Below, one piece after another: positions 19,154-28,894 of a stretch of DNA of 28,894 bases (position 1 is the stretch's first letter; every line of letters begins with the position of its first letter). The notes beneath the pieces were generated by a model, which saw nothing but the letters and a program-made list of their open reading frames with translations, did not search any database and was not told where the DNA came from. Source of the DNA: Thermomucor indicae-seudaticae (lineage: Eukaryota > Mucoromycota > Mucoromycetes > Mucorales > Lichtheimiaceae); assembly GCA_000787465.1 (NCBI GenBank), contig JSYX01000361.1, positions 1 through 28,894 of the forward strand, given 5' to 3'. The position numbers and the translations under genes are program-made.

Positions 19154-19714
19154 ATGAATCGCCGGTCACCCGACAAGGAAGACGATAATGATCATCATCA
19201 TAAGAAAAAACATTCGTCCACAGCTTCATCGGCCGATGGCGCGTCAAATACATCGATAGCGACTCTGTCAACTATGCCCAACTCAAATGTACCCGCATCC
19301 ACTATCGGGATTCTGACGGTAGTGCTGGTCGTGACCCTTATAATAACAGCCGCTTGCTGTATCCTCTATTGTGCGCGCGTCCGGCGAAAGCTCAATGATC
19401 ATCGCCCGACGCGTTCAATCAATGACTGGACAGCCTTTTTCACTTCGAAACCCAACGATAATTCTCCTTCTCATGTGGAAAAGGGTAACAACAGCCAAAA
19501 TCATCATTACTGGGCAACCAAGCCAGCACCTTTACCACCGTGTGATGAAGAAGTAAATTTGCCTGACGACGATCGGTGGAAAAGACCGGCCATTGTTCTT
19601 GCTCCCGGCTGGCTCTTTGCGTCCCACAATCCAGCAGTGTCGCAAGAAGAAATATTGCCTGGAACGAGCGATAGTTCAAAACCTATACCAGCCCATACAG
19701 AGAATAACGTGTAA
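19154..19714 (+). CDS. 186-aa intronless single-pass membrane protein, unknown family
   Basis: The frame from the first ATG (MNRRSPDKEDDN) to TAA encodes 186 aa without introns. It has a charged head with a His/Lys cluster (DHHHKKKHSS), a Ser/Thr/Ala-rich stretch (residues about 20-49), and one clear membrane span at about residues 50-73 (TIGILTVVLVVTLIITAACC), with a cysteine-rich inner end. Basic residues RVRRK follow, then a 110-residue tail with KPAPLPPCDEE and SQEEILPG. The layout (Ser/Thr-rich head, span, basic stop, long tail) suits a plasma-membrane or endomembrane anchor with a cytoplasmic C-terminus, but there is no signal peptide. KPAPLPP could be an SH3-type ligand; this is speculative. 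No family is recognised. Confidence 0.7.
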   Translation: MNRRSPDKEDDNDHHHKKKHSSTASSADGASNTSIATLSTMPNSNVPASTIGILTVVLVVTLIITAACCILYCARVRRKLNDHRPTRSINDWTAFFTSKPNDNSPSHVEKGNNSQNHHYWATKPAPLPPCDEEVNLPDDDRWKRPAIVLAPGWLFASHNPAVSQEEILPGTSDSSKPIPAHTENNV

Positions 19715-21012
19715 AAATAAACACCAACAATTGATTGATCCCTGATCATACCGTATGAGCATATCCGACCAGGATGCTGGTCGTAAAGACTTCCTTTACA
19801 GGATATCCTATACCGATATATAATGGCAGCTCTACAGAATTCATTGCATCGTGTCTTGCAGAGAATAATGGCTCTTTCAGGAGTATGTTTATTGAACAAT
19901 GTACGACGGCGGGCATTGCGCAGTGGACCCCCCCCTGATGATGATGACGATAATGATGCCTGCTGGCCACGCTTGCTTATGCTATTCGCATAACACTATT
20001 TCTCACACTGCATTCGAAACACTTGACTTCTATGTTATGGATTCCTCAGACAGTTTATTCAGTGTCGTGTGTGTAAGTCCCTTCTCCAGCTAGTTTTGTG
20101 GCAGACGACTGTCGCGGTCGTCCAATGAATCTTTGACATTTTGGGTCGATCATTTACACTGCAATGAGCAAAAGCGTTCAGGTGGGGTCTCGACTGTTTC
20201 ACTGAAAGTCCACTCTTTGTTTTGTCACTCTGTAATGAGCGTCCAATCAAAGCGCTTTACGGCGCAACCTCTTGGTGCTTCTTTTTGGCAGCATTGGGCG
20301 TTCCAGACCACGTTCCTGCAGCAGAAACAGCGGTAATTCAAAATCAGGAAAAATTCAACGCCCGATCGAAAAAGCATAAAAAGGCGAACTTGATCCCGGG
20401 CTTTCTGCGTAGTGAAATTTTGTGTACTGCGTGCAGGCTTGATGGTTATCATGTGTTGCTTGAAGGACTGGATATTCAAAGGTAGGTTATTGTGCGGGGG
20501 TTACCCGGCCAGCTGGATGCTATATCTTCCTGGCTTGGGTAGGCATGGCTTCAACAGCCATCGCCTCTCCTCGTAGACTAGCTTCCATGACTGGTTCCGT
20601 ATATGGTCCCCTCCCCTTCAACATGGGTCGCAGCACCATATGCGGCATGGTAGCCTATCTTTTCTGTGGGGCATTCCAGTCTTTCTTGCTTCCGGGCGCA
20701 CATGATAGTCAGATTGCTCAATTTCCACCCCAGGAAAGTCGTAGGCACAGGAGGAAGCCGCGCTTCTGAGTTCCATGAGGGAAGGACGGACAGTAAAATT
20801 GAAATGAACCCATTCTTTGTTTACTGTTTAACGACGTTAACCCGTCGTTAAGCTGAATTTTTGGAGGGCCCTCGGGACCGGCAAATCAAAAAGAAAATGA
20901 TAAACTTTCACTCTGCAGAGTTATGCAACCTGTATGCATCATATTTCCAGCACAAGATTTAGGCGATCAGTCGAAGAGTCATTTTGCAATATATAGTTGG
21001 AGCACACGAGTC
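19715..21012. other. Mostly non-coding; no supported gene
   Basis: Short frames at 20222-20485 (contains FLRSEILCTACRLDGYHVLL) and 20545-20769 (begins MASTAIASPRRLASM) are the best candidates. They lack splice partners or known motifs, so I leave them uncalled. A run of eight C bases (19929-19936) followed by GATGATGATGACGATAATGATG is low-complexity DNA. Confidence 0.4.
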
Positions 21013-21215
21013 AACAAGTAAGCAAACTCGATCATGAAGCTTGCTGTCTTTTGTGATCATTGCCTCCGGATTGAACGTGCGCATGAACTAACAAGCAAGC
21101 AAACGTTCGATCATGAGACTTGCTCTCAGCTGCGATCATTGCCTCCGAATTGAAAGTAAGCAATTTCATTGCATAATGTTCAAACACAGTAATGATCATT
21201 GCGTGCATTCGGACT
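21013..21215 (+). repeat. Direct repeat of about 77 bp, two copies plus a partial third
   Basis: Copy 1 (21013-21089) and copy 2 (21090-about 21166) share AACAAGYAAGCAAAC, CGATCATGA, ACTTGCT or GCTTGCT, and GATCATTGCCTCCGRATTGAA. A third GATCATTGCGTGCATTCGGA at about 21194 is a partial, diverged copy. Each unit holds two TGATCA-like words (CGATCATGA and GTGATCAT or GCGATCAT), so each can fold back on itself. No coding frame runs through. Confidence 0.65.
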
Positions 21216-21357
21216 AAAGTGAGCAATCTCTCCGCACAGCGTTCATACAATGATAACATAGAGTTACGGTATAGTATATTCCTCGGGATTTTAAGCCGGT
21301 CAGTGTCCCTGTTGACTGTGCAGGTCCAATGGAAATGCCAGTTTTTCACTAATGATA

Positions 21358-21380
21358 TTTACATTTACATTTACATTTAC
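21358..21380 (+). repeat. Hexanucleotide microsatellite (TTTACA)
   Basis: Three full TTTACA units and most of a fourth stand in a row. It is too short and too different from fungal telomere repeats (TTAGGG-type) to be read as telomeric. Confidence 0.85.
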
Positions 21381-21485
21381 TGACACAACAACAAGCAGAC
21401 AGCAAGAGATATATTAGAAGAATAAGCATAGTCGTGATATCAGATTGAACGGCGAAATATAGAGTCATACACTGACGTTCACCAA

Positions 21486-23688
21486 TTAGTATTTCCCATT
21501 TTCGTCTCTGACGAACTTTTTGTCGATGTTCCTGATTCTCATGCCTCTTCCTCCCCAGGCCATATGTCCCCACATTCCGGTGCTGGGTATTTGTGAAAGA
21601 TCAACTTCTTCGCTAATATCGGCTGTGTAACTTTGTTCTATGGGACCTCTCTTAGCATTCAAAAATGCGAGCACGTCGCTCTCTGTTATCTGCGAGCAAT
21701 GCCAAACTAGGCTGGGCAAAGTGGCAAATTGCAGCAAGGTCCGCCCGGTGATATTGGAGATTCCCGACAATGTGATGTTCTTGGCTGTAGCCTCCTGTCT
21801 CCCCCATCCTAATGCAAACGCGACGTCTACTGCTTCGTCCGCAAAATTCATTCCTTCAAGCGTAATATTTTCGGGTTGTCGACCCGATAACGCGTTTAAA
21901 ACTGCTGATTGTCTTTCCGGGCCGGCAACATGCTGTTCGTCGCACATCGAATTTCTGCAGGCTACGCGATTTGAGAAAGAGAGCGCGCATGGCAGCCTCT
22001 GGGATCCCCGAACAGAACCTTAGTTTCAAGATTTTCAAAGCTTCCAGATCGCCCATAGAGTCGAATATTCCATCCCAGCCTTGCATGGGAATCCTTGTCA
22101 AATGTAACTTCTCCAAATCGAGACAACGATGTATCATATTCAAAAAGCCTGTGTTGAAGGCTATCCTGTCTTCTTCTCTCTAAATGCTTGAGCACCACTG
22201 AGAACAAGTTTCCGCAGGCCAGAGGGGCCAGCGTCGCCAAGTGTCTTCCAACAACCGAATCGGGGCGCTGTGACGGAATTATCCATATCAAGAGACTCCA
22301 GCGTACTGTGAGAACGTTCAAAGATACGACTCAATACATCGTCGAGCCCATGAAAATTGCCACGCAGACGGAGTCTTCGCAGGCCAGAAGCGGTTTCCGG
22401 GATGGTTTCTGGGATGTCGCCAAGCATGTCATCGTACGTGGAAAATCCCCAAGACGTTAAATAGTCTAATCGTAATAGACCAGGACAGTGCTCATAGCCA
22501 GAGCGTAAGATATCCAACAGTGCGCTTCCTTCATAATAACAGATACGTACAAATTTCAACTCGGGGCAAACCGATATGAGCTCATGCAGTCGAATAGGAG
22601 GGCCTTGGTTTGTTTCATCTTCGTCATCGAAAGTTACTTCCAACTTAGTGAGCTTCAAACGGCGCGTAGGCCAAGTTGGCGGATTGATACGTTGCAGTTC
22701 CTCCTCTGAGACAAGAATAAAAAGCATCAAGTCTTTCAAATTGGCGCATTCTTCCAAAGCCGAAGCTACATATCGGAATACGTCAACGTGAGTTGAACAG
22801 AGATCGAGAACTGTAAGGCTTTGACTATTCAGGCGGAAAAGTTCCCTCATCTTGTGACATAACGTCACATTAGGATCTTCTTCCCTTCCTTCCTCTTCCT
22901 CTTCCTCTTCTTCGTCATATAGCGGATGAATATCTTCGAACTCTTCATTGAAAGATTATAATTAATTACCAGATAACACTTGTCCTGTCCTGCACTAAAA
23001 CAAACTCACCTATGGTTTTAATGCGACAACATCCAGCAGATACTAATGCATTCACCTTGTCCAAGACTTCCAACACATCCCCAGATAATTCGACTTTACG
23101 CAAACTATGGCGGATGTAGTCTGGTCTGACTTGACGGAAATTTGGATATGCATGCTGTTTGAGGTCCAACTCGAGCCACGGTGGCGACCAGTCCTTTAAA
23201 AACTCGTACCACCTCTTGCATGTCCTTGCGAATTTTCCATATTCTCTAGGACTTAGGTACGAAAAGATCTGACTGAGCACATGGTACGGGAATTTGTTTA
23301 AAAAGAGACTGTTATGTTTCCGCAGTTCCTTTGCTAGAAAAGTCTTTCGAGCCAGCACGTCCTTGCACCTCAGGTTGGATTCTGGGACGGCTTTGGCAGC
23401 GTCGGCGTAACAAAGGAACGCGTCGCGGACTTGGTTTCGCAGCAAATGAAAGGAAGCCATCTGAACATAGCCGTCCGGCCACTTTGGCGTCAGCTTTGTT
23501 ACCCACTGCGCATCGTCCCATTGCTTTGTCCCAGTTTCCAGCCTTCATGTACGCGCTCGCGCGGTGTACGAGTATAGCCGAAATGACCGTCGTTGGACTA
23601 GCCCAATGGTCATGTTGAATTTTGCAATGGCGCTTTCAGCTTTGTTGTCTGCAAGATCACGTTTTCCCTCGTCAAAGTAACACTTCAT
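21486..23688 (-). pseudogene. DIA2/POF3-like TPR, F-box and LRR protein, frame disrupted
   Basis: Minus strand, exons 23688-23010 and 22942-21486 around a 67-nt phase-1 intron; about 711 aa if the breaks are ignored. The N-terminus carries TPR-like helices (AESAIAKFNMTIG, RASAYMKAGNWDKAM, DAQWVTKLTPKWPDGY). An F-box follows near residues 133-168 (FPYHVLSQIFSYLSPREYG). After it come an acidic run of Glu near the intron and a long leucine-rich repeat part. This order is that of S. cerevisiae Dia2 and S. pombe Pof3, substrate receptors of SCF ubiquitin ligases that act at the replisome. The frame slips at four places (about 23603, 23518, 22175, 21950). Slips 1-2 and 3-4 cancel, and the segments between them read well only in the shifted frame. 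This could be a decaying gene or sequence error; two slips lie in GGG runs. The ATG at 23688 is chosen because the upstream frame has no ATG. Confidence 0.7.
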
Positions 23689-24004
23689 TGTCTCGAGGGC
23701 TAATTCTTGGATTATAAGATCGCTGGTTACTGTCAGGCGAGGAATCTGAATGTGCCCTGTGGCCAAGGTGATTTGTTTGGGGAAAGAAGGGAGTCAGTTT
23801 TCGTTTGAACTGTATTTGGAACACGCTTTTGAAAGTCCCTTCTACAGGATTGATGTAACTTGCGGCACCTGACAAAAGCGTTCCATGTCGTCACCCACCC
23901 TGGCCAGCCGCACTTTATGCTATCTATTCAAATAGTCAAAAATAAGTTACAGATAGTACAAAAGTGGCGGAGCACATGCTTTTTGCACATGATAGTTTCA
24001 AGGA
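23689..24004. other. Intergenic region between two minus-strand genes
   Basis: The open frame of the F-box gene continues without ATG to 23766 and further upstream pieces look non-coding. I see no motif. It presumably holds the F-box gene promoter and the 3' end of the PPxY gene. Confidence 0.4.
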
Positions 24005-24371
24005 TCATAAATAGTGCATAACAGGTTCACTGGGATTCATTCGGATGTCTGCATATGCCGATGGTGGTGCTGCGATCTGTTCATAAGTGGGAGGTGATGT
24101 TTCGGGGTCGTATCCTGTGGAATCTCGAGGTATCGATATAGCGGTATCATAACAATTGTTCGTGGAACCTTGGAACATAGCTTGTTGTTGAAGTGTTCTC
24201 TCATACATGTCCGTCACTGGTACTGTAAAAGTAATCAGCGTCTGTGCCATTCACTATGTCACAAAAAGGCTACTTACATTTCCGAGTTCTTCTTTTTCGC
24301 ACTGAAGCATAGAACATCACAAAGAAAACTATCAAAAGTATCGCAATAATGATATAAAGAAGCCAGTCCAT
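24005..24371 (-). CDS. 103-aa single-pass membrane protein with a PPxY motif
   Basis: Two exons (24371-24278 and 24222-24005) join across a 55-nt GT-AG intron (GTAAGTAGC to TTTTACAG). The product starts MDWLLYIIIAILLIVFFVMF, a membrane span at the extreme N-terminus, followed by a basic stop (SVRKRRTRK) and a soluble tail. The tail has YERTLQQQAMF and then SPPTYEQIAAPPSAY. PPTY fits the PPxY consensus bound by WW domains of Rsp5/Nedd4-type ubiquitin ligases, and small membrane proteins with such tails serve as their adaptors. The basic residues place the tail in the cytoplasm, where the ligase acts. Adaptor function is an inference from motif and topology; no family is recognised. It resembles the array proteins in size and layout but shares no sequence I can see. 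Confidence 0.72.
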
Positions 24372-24743
24372 GCTTGATGGGAAGAAAATCAGTGAATCCT
24401 CGAATGCCGCTTAATACATGCGGCTGCGCGAGCAAAAAACGTTGCACTACAGTAGCTTGCTAAGCATACCACGCGACTGTTTCTGAAAAAGAAGACTTGC
24501 CTATTTGCTTCCGCAGAGACTTGCTTTATAACTCGTGCTTTACACTACTGTTAACGATTACTTAGGATACCTGAAATAAGATAACGAGGTTGAGTAATAT
24601 TGGACAATGCTGATCCAAAGCTATCAATCGCACAATGATGCCGAGGACGTATATAACTAGGGACCAGTTATAGTATCTGCTTCAAAGCTCGAGTGATCTG
24701 TATTGGTACGCTTGCATTAAAAGGTGCCTGCGTCATTCAATTA
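24372..24743. other. Intergenic, divergent promoter region
   Basis: It lies between the PPxY gene (minus) and the tentative 24.7-kb gene (plus) and presumably drives one or both. No open frame or repeat of note; no clear TATA box was picked out. Confidence 0.4.
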
Positions 24744-25632
24744 ATGTCAATCCGTGACCAGCCATGTGATCTTTCTTCTTCGATGACTCGCGTCTGCGTT
24801 TCCAAGGACAGAACCTCTTGTCCTCACGGTAAGAAAAGCCAGCGTACACCTGACATCGTTCTTTGAATTCTAAGTTTTAAGAGCTAAGGTTAAGTTAAAA
24901 GTCTGCTTTTCCAGGAACTCGTTTGCGCGTTACTCGAACGTCTTCACTGAAGAGTCCGTCTTGTAAATTGTCTATATCACATTTGTCGCTGCGCTGCGGA
25001 GTGATCAAACTTGGTCTCAGGAGTGTGTCTATTAGGATTTCTGCTAGCACATGCGAGTCGCCTGAAAGCGACGTTCAAATTCTATATCCTGTACATATCA
25101 TCAAACGTTGCGGTAAGCGAAGGTGATTTGAATACCAAGGTCTTTTATTGATCCCGTCCATTTCAATAGAGGCTGCAAGGCGCAAGCTGCGTGCCTCCGA
25201 CGGTAAGCGTATTATTTGCCAAGATTATTGGATGGAACGTTGTTTCCGTTTGAATGTTCTATTGATTCAAAGTTCGTATGACGGCGATATGTTTTTCCCT
25301 TCGTCATTTCGGGGAGTGTGGGGTTGACCGCGGGCTTAACGGGCGGGGGCAGGTCAATCCTGACGACAACCCTAAGACTAGTCTTCTGGCCTTACGCCGT
25401 AAGTATTTGGTGGTATTGTATGAAGAAAACTGATAATCACTAACCGCATTCTTGCCTTCGCATGTCTTCAAATTGCCTTTGTTTCTAAAATTGCCGGCGT
25501 AATTTGCTAATGCAAGTCGCTGATTCAAGGCTCGGCGGTCACACAAATTGGAAGATCCCCGCTGAGGTCCCTTTTGTCGGATTCGCTTTTGTTCCGTTTC
25601 TCTCTTGCGACAACTATGGGCGTCCTAGGTAA
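24744..25632 (+). CDS. Tentative five-exon gene, basic Cys-containing protein, unknown
   Basis: Exons 24744-24828, 24915-25112, 25170-25202, 25273-25398 and 25517-25632 join in frame across GT-AG introns, all phase 1, each with a good GTAAG donor. The product is about 185 aa. It is Ser-, Arg- and Cys-rich early (TRVCVSKDRTSCPH, TRTSSLKSPSCKLSISHLSL, PVHIIKRC), then has RHFGECGVDRGLNGRGQ. No domain is recognised. The last exon would run 17 bases past the RGP1 ATG (25616) and stop inside RGP1 intron 1, an overlap in another frame. The consistent phases argue for coding; the odd composition and overlap argue for spliced leader exons of RGP1 instead. Confidence 0.35.
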
Positions 25633-28360
25633 GTGTCTACTACCGCGTGGAAAGAAGACAGAAAATTCAGAAAATAAACAGAATTTGTGACACTTACTGT
25701 GGTATTGTAATAATAAACCGAATGTAGTGACGACTACGTTCTCGCAAGGCGCCGTGTTTTATGCGGGCGAAACGTTGTCCTGCACGATTGCGTTTACCAA
25801 TCCTTTACCCGTCTTGCCGAAACCCCCAAGTGCTTCGTCATCGTCGTCTTCATCGTATAGCCGGAGGTCCAGCACGCGTCCACAGCAATTGCACCAGAAA
25901 CAAGGAGGACACAGTCGGTCCCAGTCGCTGACTTCCGCTTCCGAATTGGAGAACAACAATTCATCGGCGTCTATGAAGCAACAGCAGCAGATAGAACATC
26001 GACCTAAAAGCATTTCACGTGAAGTTGAAGGCGTACCATGGATGACCAATACACATACGTCAAAATCGGCGACCACAAGCCTGACATCGTTGGCGTCTTC
26101 GACATTGTCCTATTTCACAGGTTACTCTCCCAAGCAAGATGTTCCACTACAGCACGCGAACGTGACGCGTAAGACAAAGTGGGAGGAGCCACAAGGTAAA
26201 CAAACGATGCTGAGAGAGAGAAAGAGATACATGCCTCGGGCTATATTGACTCAAAAAGAGGAATAGTTGTGGAGCAAAGCCTGGTGATAGCGGACGAAAG
26301 ACAAGAGCCGATTTCCGTGGAACTGGAAGATGGGGACCAAATAACACCACGGTCGAGTGTGGATACTGTCCCGTCTGTGATTCGAGATCCTTATTATATG
26401 GATACGGCCAGCAGTCGCCGCAGTTCAATGGATTCACTCGCATCCATCAATCATCCATACCATAGCGCTCGTTCATCCCAGCTTTCTGCACCCAGATTGT
26501 CGCAATTCCTGCTCAGATCCTCCTCTACGCCTTCTCTGGTCAAGAAAACTGAACATCTGCTATGGGGGTTCGCTCAAGTAGTTGGCAACTTTAGTGTTGA
26601 TCCGACCTTGATTAACAACAACGAGTTTGCGCCGTTGAAACGTCGGACGATGTACAGGCCTCATGGTACAGGGATGGGTGGAGGTGGCGGGCTGTTGATT
26701 GGCAAACCTGATCGGCATGCGAAGATCGGTAAGGCATCTCATATGATAATATTTGATAAGACTTTGAACTTATTCTCCGTACATAGATACCCGGACAACG
26801 CCTGTCCTTTCAACCCCTCCTTCTATACTCTTTGTGGACCTCGATTTGGCTCCAGGCGAGACAAAAAAGTGTAAAATATCATATAGGAAGGAAAGGAAGT
26901 GGTATATCTGTCATATCTCATAACATTTTCTGCTAGTTTCGTACAAGCTAAAGCTTCCAAACGACATCCCACCGTCTCACCGCGGTAGAGCGATACGATT
27001 TACATATTCTTTGGTTGTGGGCACTCAGAGGGCAAGTTCTACTCCTTCTAACGGTCAAGGTCATGTTGTTCAGATTCCTTTCCGTGTCCTGAACCACGTC
27101 TCTGGTAAGTAAACCGGATATTGTCACGGTGGTAATGATTCATCATATAACCGCGGACGTCTGCAGAGGATGGGTCTCGGCCCATTTACGACTTGATGAA
27201 TCCTATAGTCATGTATAAGGACGAAGCAATCGTAGAAGAGTTTTCGATCGAAGATTTTAAGAAACGGAAAGCTGGATTCCGCAGGAATTCAACGAGGTCT
27301 GGTAAGTATTCTGTCATACCTTTTGGTTGCAGAAGTAGCCGTGTTGAGTGTGATTCTGAAAAACAGCGGACAAGGATCGAAGCGAGTTCATGAGTTACGT
27401 GAACGAGTTACTTGAACGTAGCAATGAGAATGCATCCGTCCAAGAGATCACACGGCGTCAGAGCGATACCTACGATGAACCTATTGCGGATCAAGAGGAC
27501 GATGATGAACATACAGCAGAAAAGCGTATGCAGGGTCGAGCCTGCGCTCAAATTGTATCAAGGATCACGAATGCTAGTCGAAAAGGTAGTGGTTTGTGGA
27601 AGACACGTTTCGTAGTAGTGCAATGACTAAAATCATGGTAGCGATGTTCGATATCTGCAAAAATAACCAGCGAGTTGCCCAGCTCCATTTAACGAAGACA
27701 GCGTATCGTCTAGGCGAACCAGTAACGGGCGTTCTGGACTTTGAGCATGCGACCATGTCGACTTACCAGGTGAGCCTTTTCAGAAAGAAAAAAATTGGGG
27801 ATGAACTGCAAAATGACAGTGGCATCTTACATATCACTAGGTTTCCATTTTGTTGGAGAGCACTGAAGTAGTCGAAGCAGATATTGCACTGCGTCAGCCT
27901 CATCACATTGCCCGAATATCCCGGAAATGTTATTCTGAACACCATTCTTTCTGTCTATCACATCAACGATTGGCTTTTTCACTACCTATTCCCGCCATTG
28001 CTTCACCTGAATTTCAAACAACGGGTGGTAAGTTCTTTTCTTTTGTTTAGCCCTTCGCTTGCTAACCAAATATCCGCGGTTTTAGTAAAACTCCAATATT
28101 ACCTCAAGTTCGAATTCATTGTCACTCAAAAACCGCAATCCCCTTCTTCTTCTTCTTCTTCTGCCACGAATACTACTATTACTACTACTGCCCCCGCATT
28201 TATTCCTATCAATGTAGATGAGAGACACAAGCACTATCAAAGCGCCCAAGATGTAGATGTGAGTACATTTGATTGCCAGATTCCTATTAGGGTCTACGGA
28301 TCGCCCGGTGGAACGGACCGAGCTGTGTATGGTCGACCTTATACATTTCTTGTACAGTAA
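25616..28360 (+). CDS. RGP1: RGP1 homologue, subunit of the RIC1-RGP1 Rab exchange factor
   Basis: Ten exons (25616-25628, 25728-26195, 26267-26728, 26787-26870, 26937-27104, 27167-27301, 27367-27585, 27642-27769, 27841-28027, 28086-28360), all with GT-AG introns, give 712 aa. Arrestin-like words of the Rgp1 family are seen in order: GAVFYAGETLSCTIAFTNP near the N-terminus, HLLWGFAQVVGNFSVDPTL (about residues 255-275), STPPSILFVDLDLAPGET, KLPNDIPPSHRGRAIRFTY, LTKTAYRLGEPVTGVLDFEH, a second arrestin half, and VYGRPYTFLV at the end. Rgp1 with Ric1 activates Ypt6/Rab6 at the Golgi for recycling from endosomes. Ser- and Gln-rich linkers (residues about 35-150, and 660 onward, with a poly-Ser run from a CTT repeat at 28144-28162) are probably disordered. 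Exon 1 has only 13 coding bases. No frame breaks. The family call is by eye but several words agree. Confidence 0.85.
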
Positions 28361-28474
28361 ACAATAATATAATCCTTACATATATATATGTGCAAGCAGA
28401 TTACTAAGGAATCCCCTTTCTTGTGGAAATTATCGACTATATAGTTCTGATCCACTTACGGTTTTGCTTACGGT

Positions 28475-28689
28475 ATGAAGTTAGTTGAGATGAGACGCAG
28501 CCTTTTGGACCAACCTAGATCTTCAGAGCAATTTTTTCGTCGACGTGCTTACCGCCAGATTTACGAAAATATCGAGAATATCGACGGGTATTCACAAGAA
28601 ACAACTTCTTCTTTGTCATTTCTCTATGTAGTTCACGTCCTTTTCAGCAACAATACAAGTCCTTGTCGAGACTCGCCTTGTTGCGATGA
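28475..28689 (+). CDS. Candidate 56-aa basic microprotein gene
   Basis: Exons 28475-28587 and 28632-28689 join across a 44-nt intron (GTATTC to TATGTAG) to give 56 aa. It starts MKLVEMRRSLLDQPRSSEQF, goes on with RRRAYRQIYENIENIDG, and ends KSLSRLALLR. It is strongly basic at first, without a membrane span. ACTATATAG at about 28436 could be a TATA box but is close to the start. No family is recognised. The intron is short for this window, so the call rests mainly on frame continuity and both splice signals. Confidence 0.35.
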
Positions 28690-28743
28690 CTTAAGACTGT
28701 CTTGGAAGTGAACATCGAGAGCGGCTGTTTGATGTAGCAACCA

Positions 28744-28894
28744 TACTAAACCCGCGCAATATGTCGATAAGGTTTGTGACAAAAAATGCGATCTTAATAT
28801 CAAGACTATTGTTATATCTAGTGAATATACGCCTGGAAAAAGCAAATCAGTAATTGCGGAAGTCGGTCGATATACAGTCTTTCCGAAAAGTATC
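28744..28894. mobile_element. MITE family 1, second copy, cut by window end
   Basis: TA then CTAAACCCGCGCAATATGTC matches the left end of the element at 691-871 with 5 differences in 26 bases. The inside keeps AAAAAATGCGATC, ATACGCCTGGAAAAAGCAAA and GGTCGATATA in the same order and orientation. The right inverted repeat is not reached before the window ends. It is older or more decayed than the first copy. Confidence 0.75.

Noticed and set aside
18721..19176. 151-codon minus-strand frame
   Set aside because: It overlaps the start of the well-supported membrane-protein gene on the other strand, and its composition and lack of motifs fit a chance frame.
21358..21380. Telomere-like repeat
   Set aside because: TTTACA is not a fungal telomere unit and only three to four copies exist; treated as a microsatellite.
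21856..22321. Independent LRR or unrelated small genes inside the F-box locus
   Set aside because: The frames are slices of one LRR domain displaced by single-base slips; the order of leucine-rich words is continuous.
28144..28162. CTT repeat as an independent regulatory microsatellite
   Set aside because: It lies in frame inside the last RGP1 exon and encodes a poly-Ser linker.
1..28894. tRNA or rRNA genes
   Set aside because: I looked for the GGTTCGA-type arm with a matching acceptor stem and found none; no rRNA-like conserved word was seen. A covariance-model search could still find one I missed.

Overview
The window looks like nuclear DNA of a filamentous fungus, most likely an early-diverging (Mucoromycota-type) one. 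The grounds are: genes on both strands, many short GT-AG introns of about 45-70 nt, small TATA boxes in front of several genes, tiny TA-flanked inverted-repeat elements, and a fungal gene set (BIG1/VOA1, LUC7-like, CTK2-like cyclin, long indoleamine 2,3-dioxygenase, DIA2/POF3-like F-box protein, RGP1). The phylum is an inference; the fungal call is firmer.

Layout. 1-3.2 kb is gene-poor: a 177-bp TA-flanked MITE (693-869), a second unrelated 133-bp MITE with pogo/Tigger-like ends (1128-1260), a frame-broken coding remnant, and a G-quadruplex motif. 3.2-5.25 kb shows no supportable gene. 5.25-8.27 kb is the most unusual part: a tandem array of four repeat units of about 750-780 bp, each with its own TATA region and a two-exon gene for a 60-75 aa single-pass membrane protein. 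Sequences diverge strongly but gene structure is conserved; one copy is broken. A small TATA-driven gene follows at 9.4 kb.

9.8-16.5 kb is a conserved housekeeping block: BIG1/VOA1 (minus), a coding remnant, a LUC7-like U1 snRNP protein and, 47 bp downstream on the same strand, a CTK2-like cyclin with two apparent GC-AG introns, then a convergent 580-aa indoleamine 2,3-dioxygenase. 16.5-18.7 kb has coding-like pieces I cannot name. 19.15-19.71 kb is an intronless single-pass membrane protein gene. 19.7-21.5 kb is mostly non-coding with short tandem repeats.

21.5-23.7 kb (minus) is a TPR, F-box and LRR gene of DIA2/POF3 architecture whose frame is broken and restored twice. 24.0-24.37 kb (minus) encodes a 103-aa membrane protein with a PPTY (PPxY) motif. 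24.7-25.6 kb is a tentative basic cysteine-containing gene. 25.6-28.36 kb is a ten-exon RGP1 gene (712 aa). A 56-aa candidate gene and a second, diverged copy of the first MITE, cut by the window end, close the window.

How the genes relate: no operon-like pathway is visible. LUC7-like and CTK2-like both serve RNA polymerase II transcripts (5' splice-site choice; CTD phosphorylation) and are tightly packed. BIG1/VOA1, RGP1 and the PPxY protein are all endomembrane-related, but their proximity may be chance. All exon joins were made by eye from frame, splice signals and family resemblance; no search was run.
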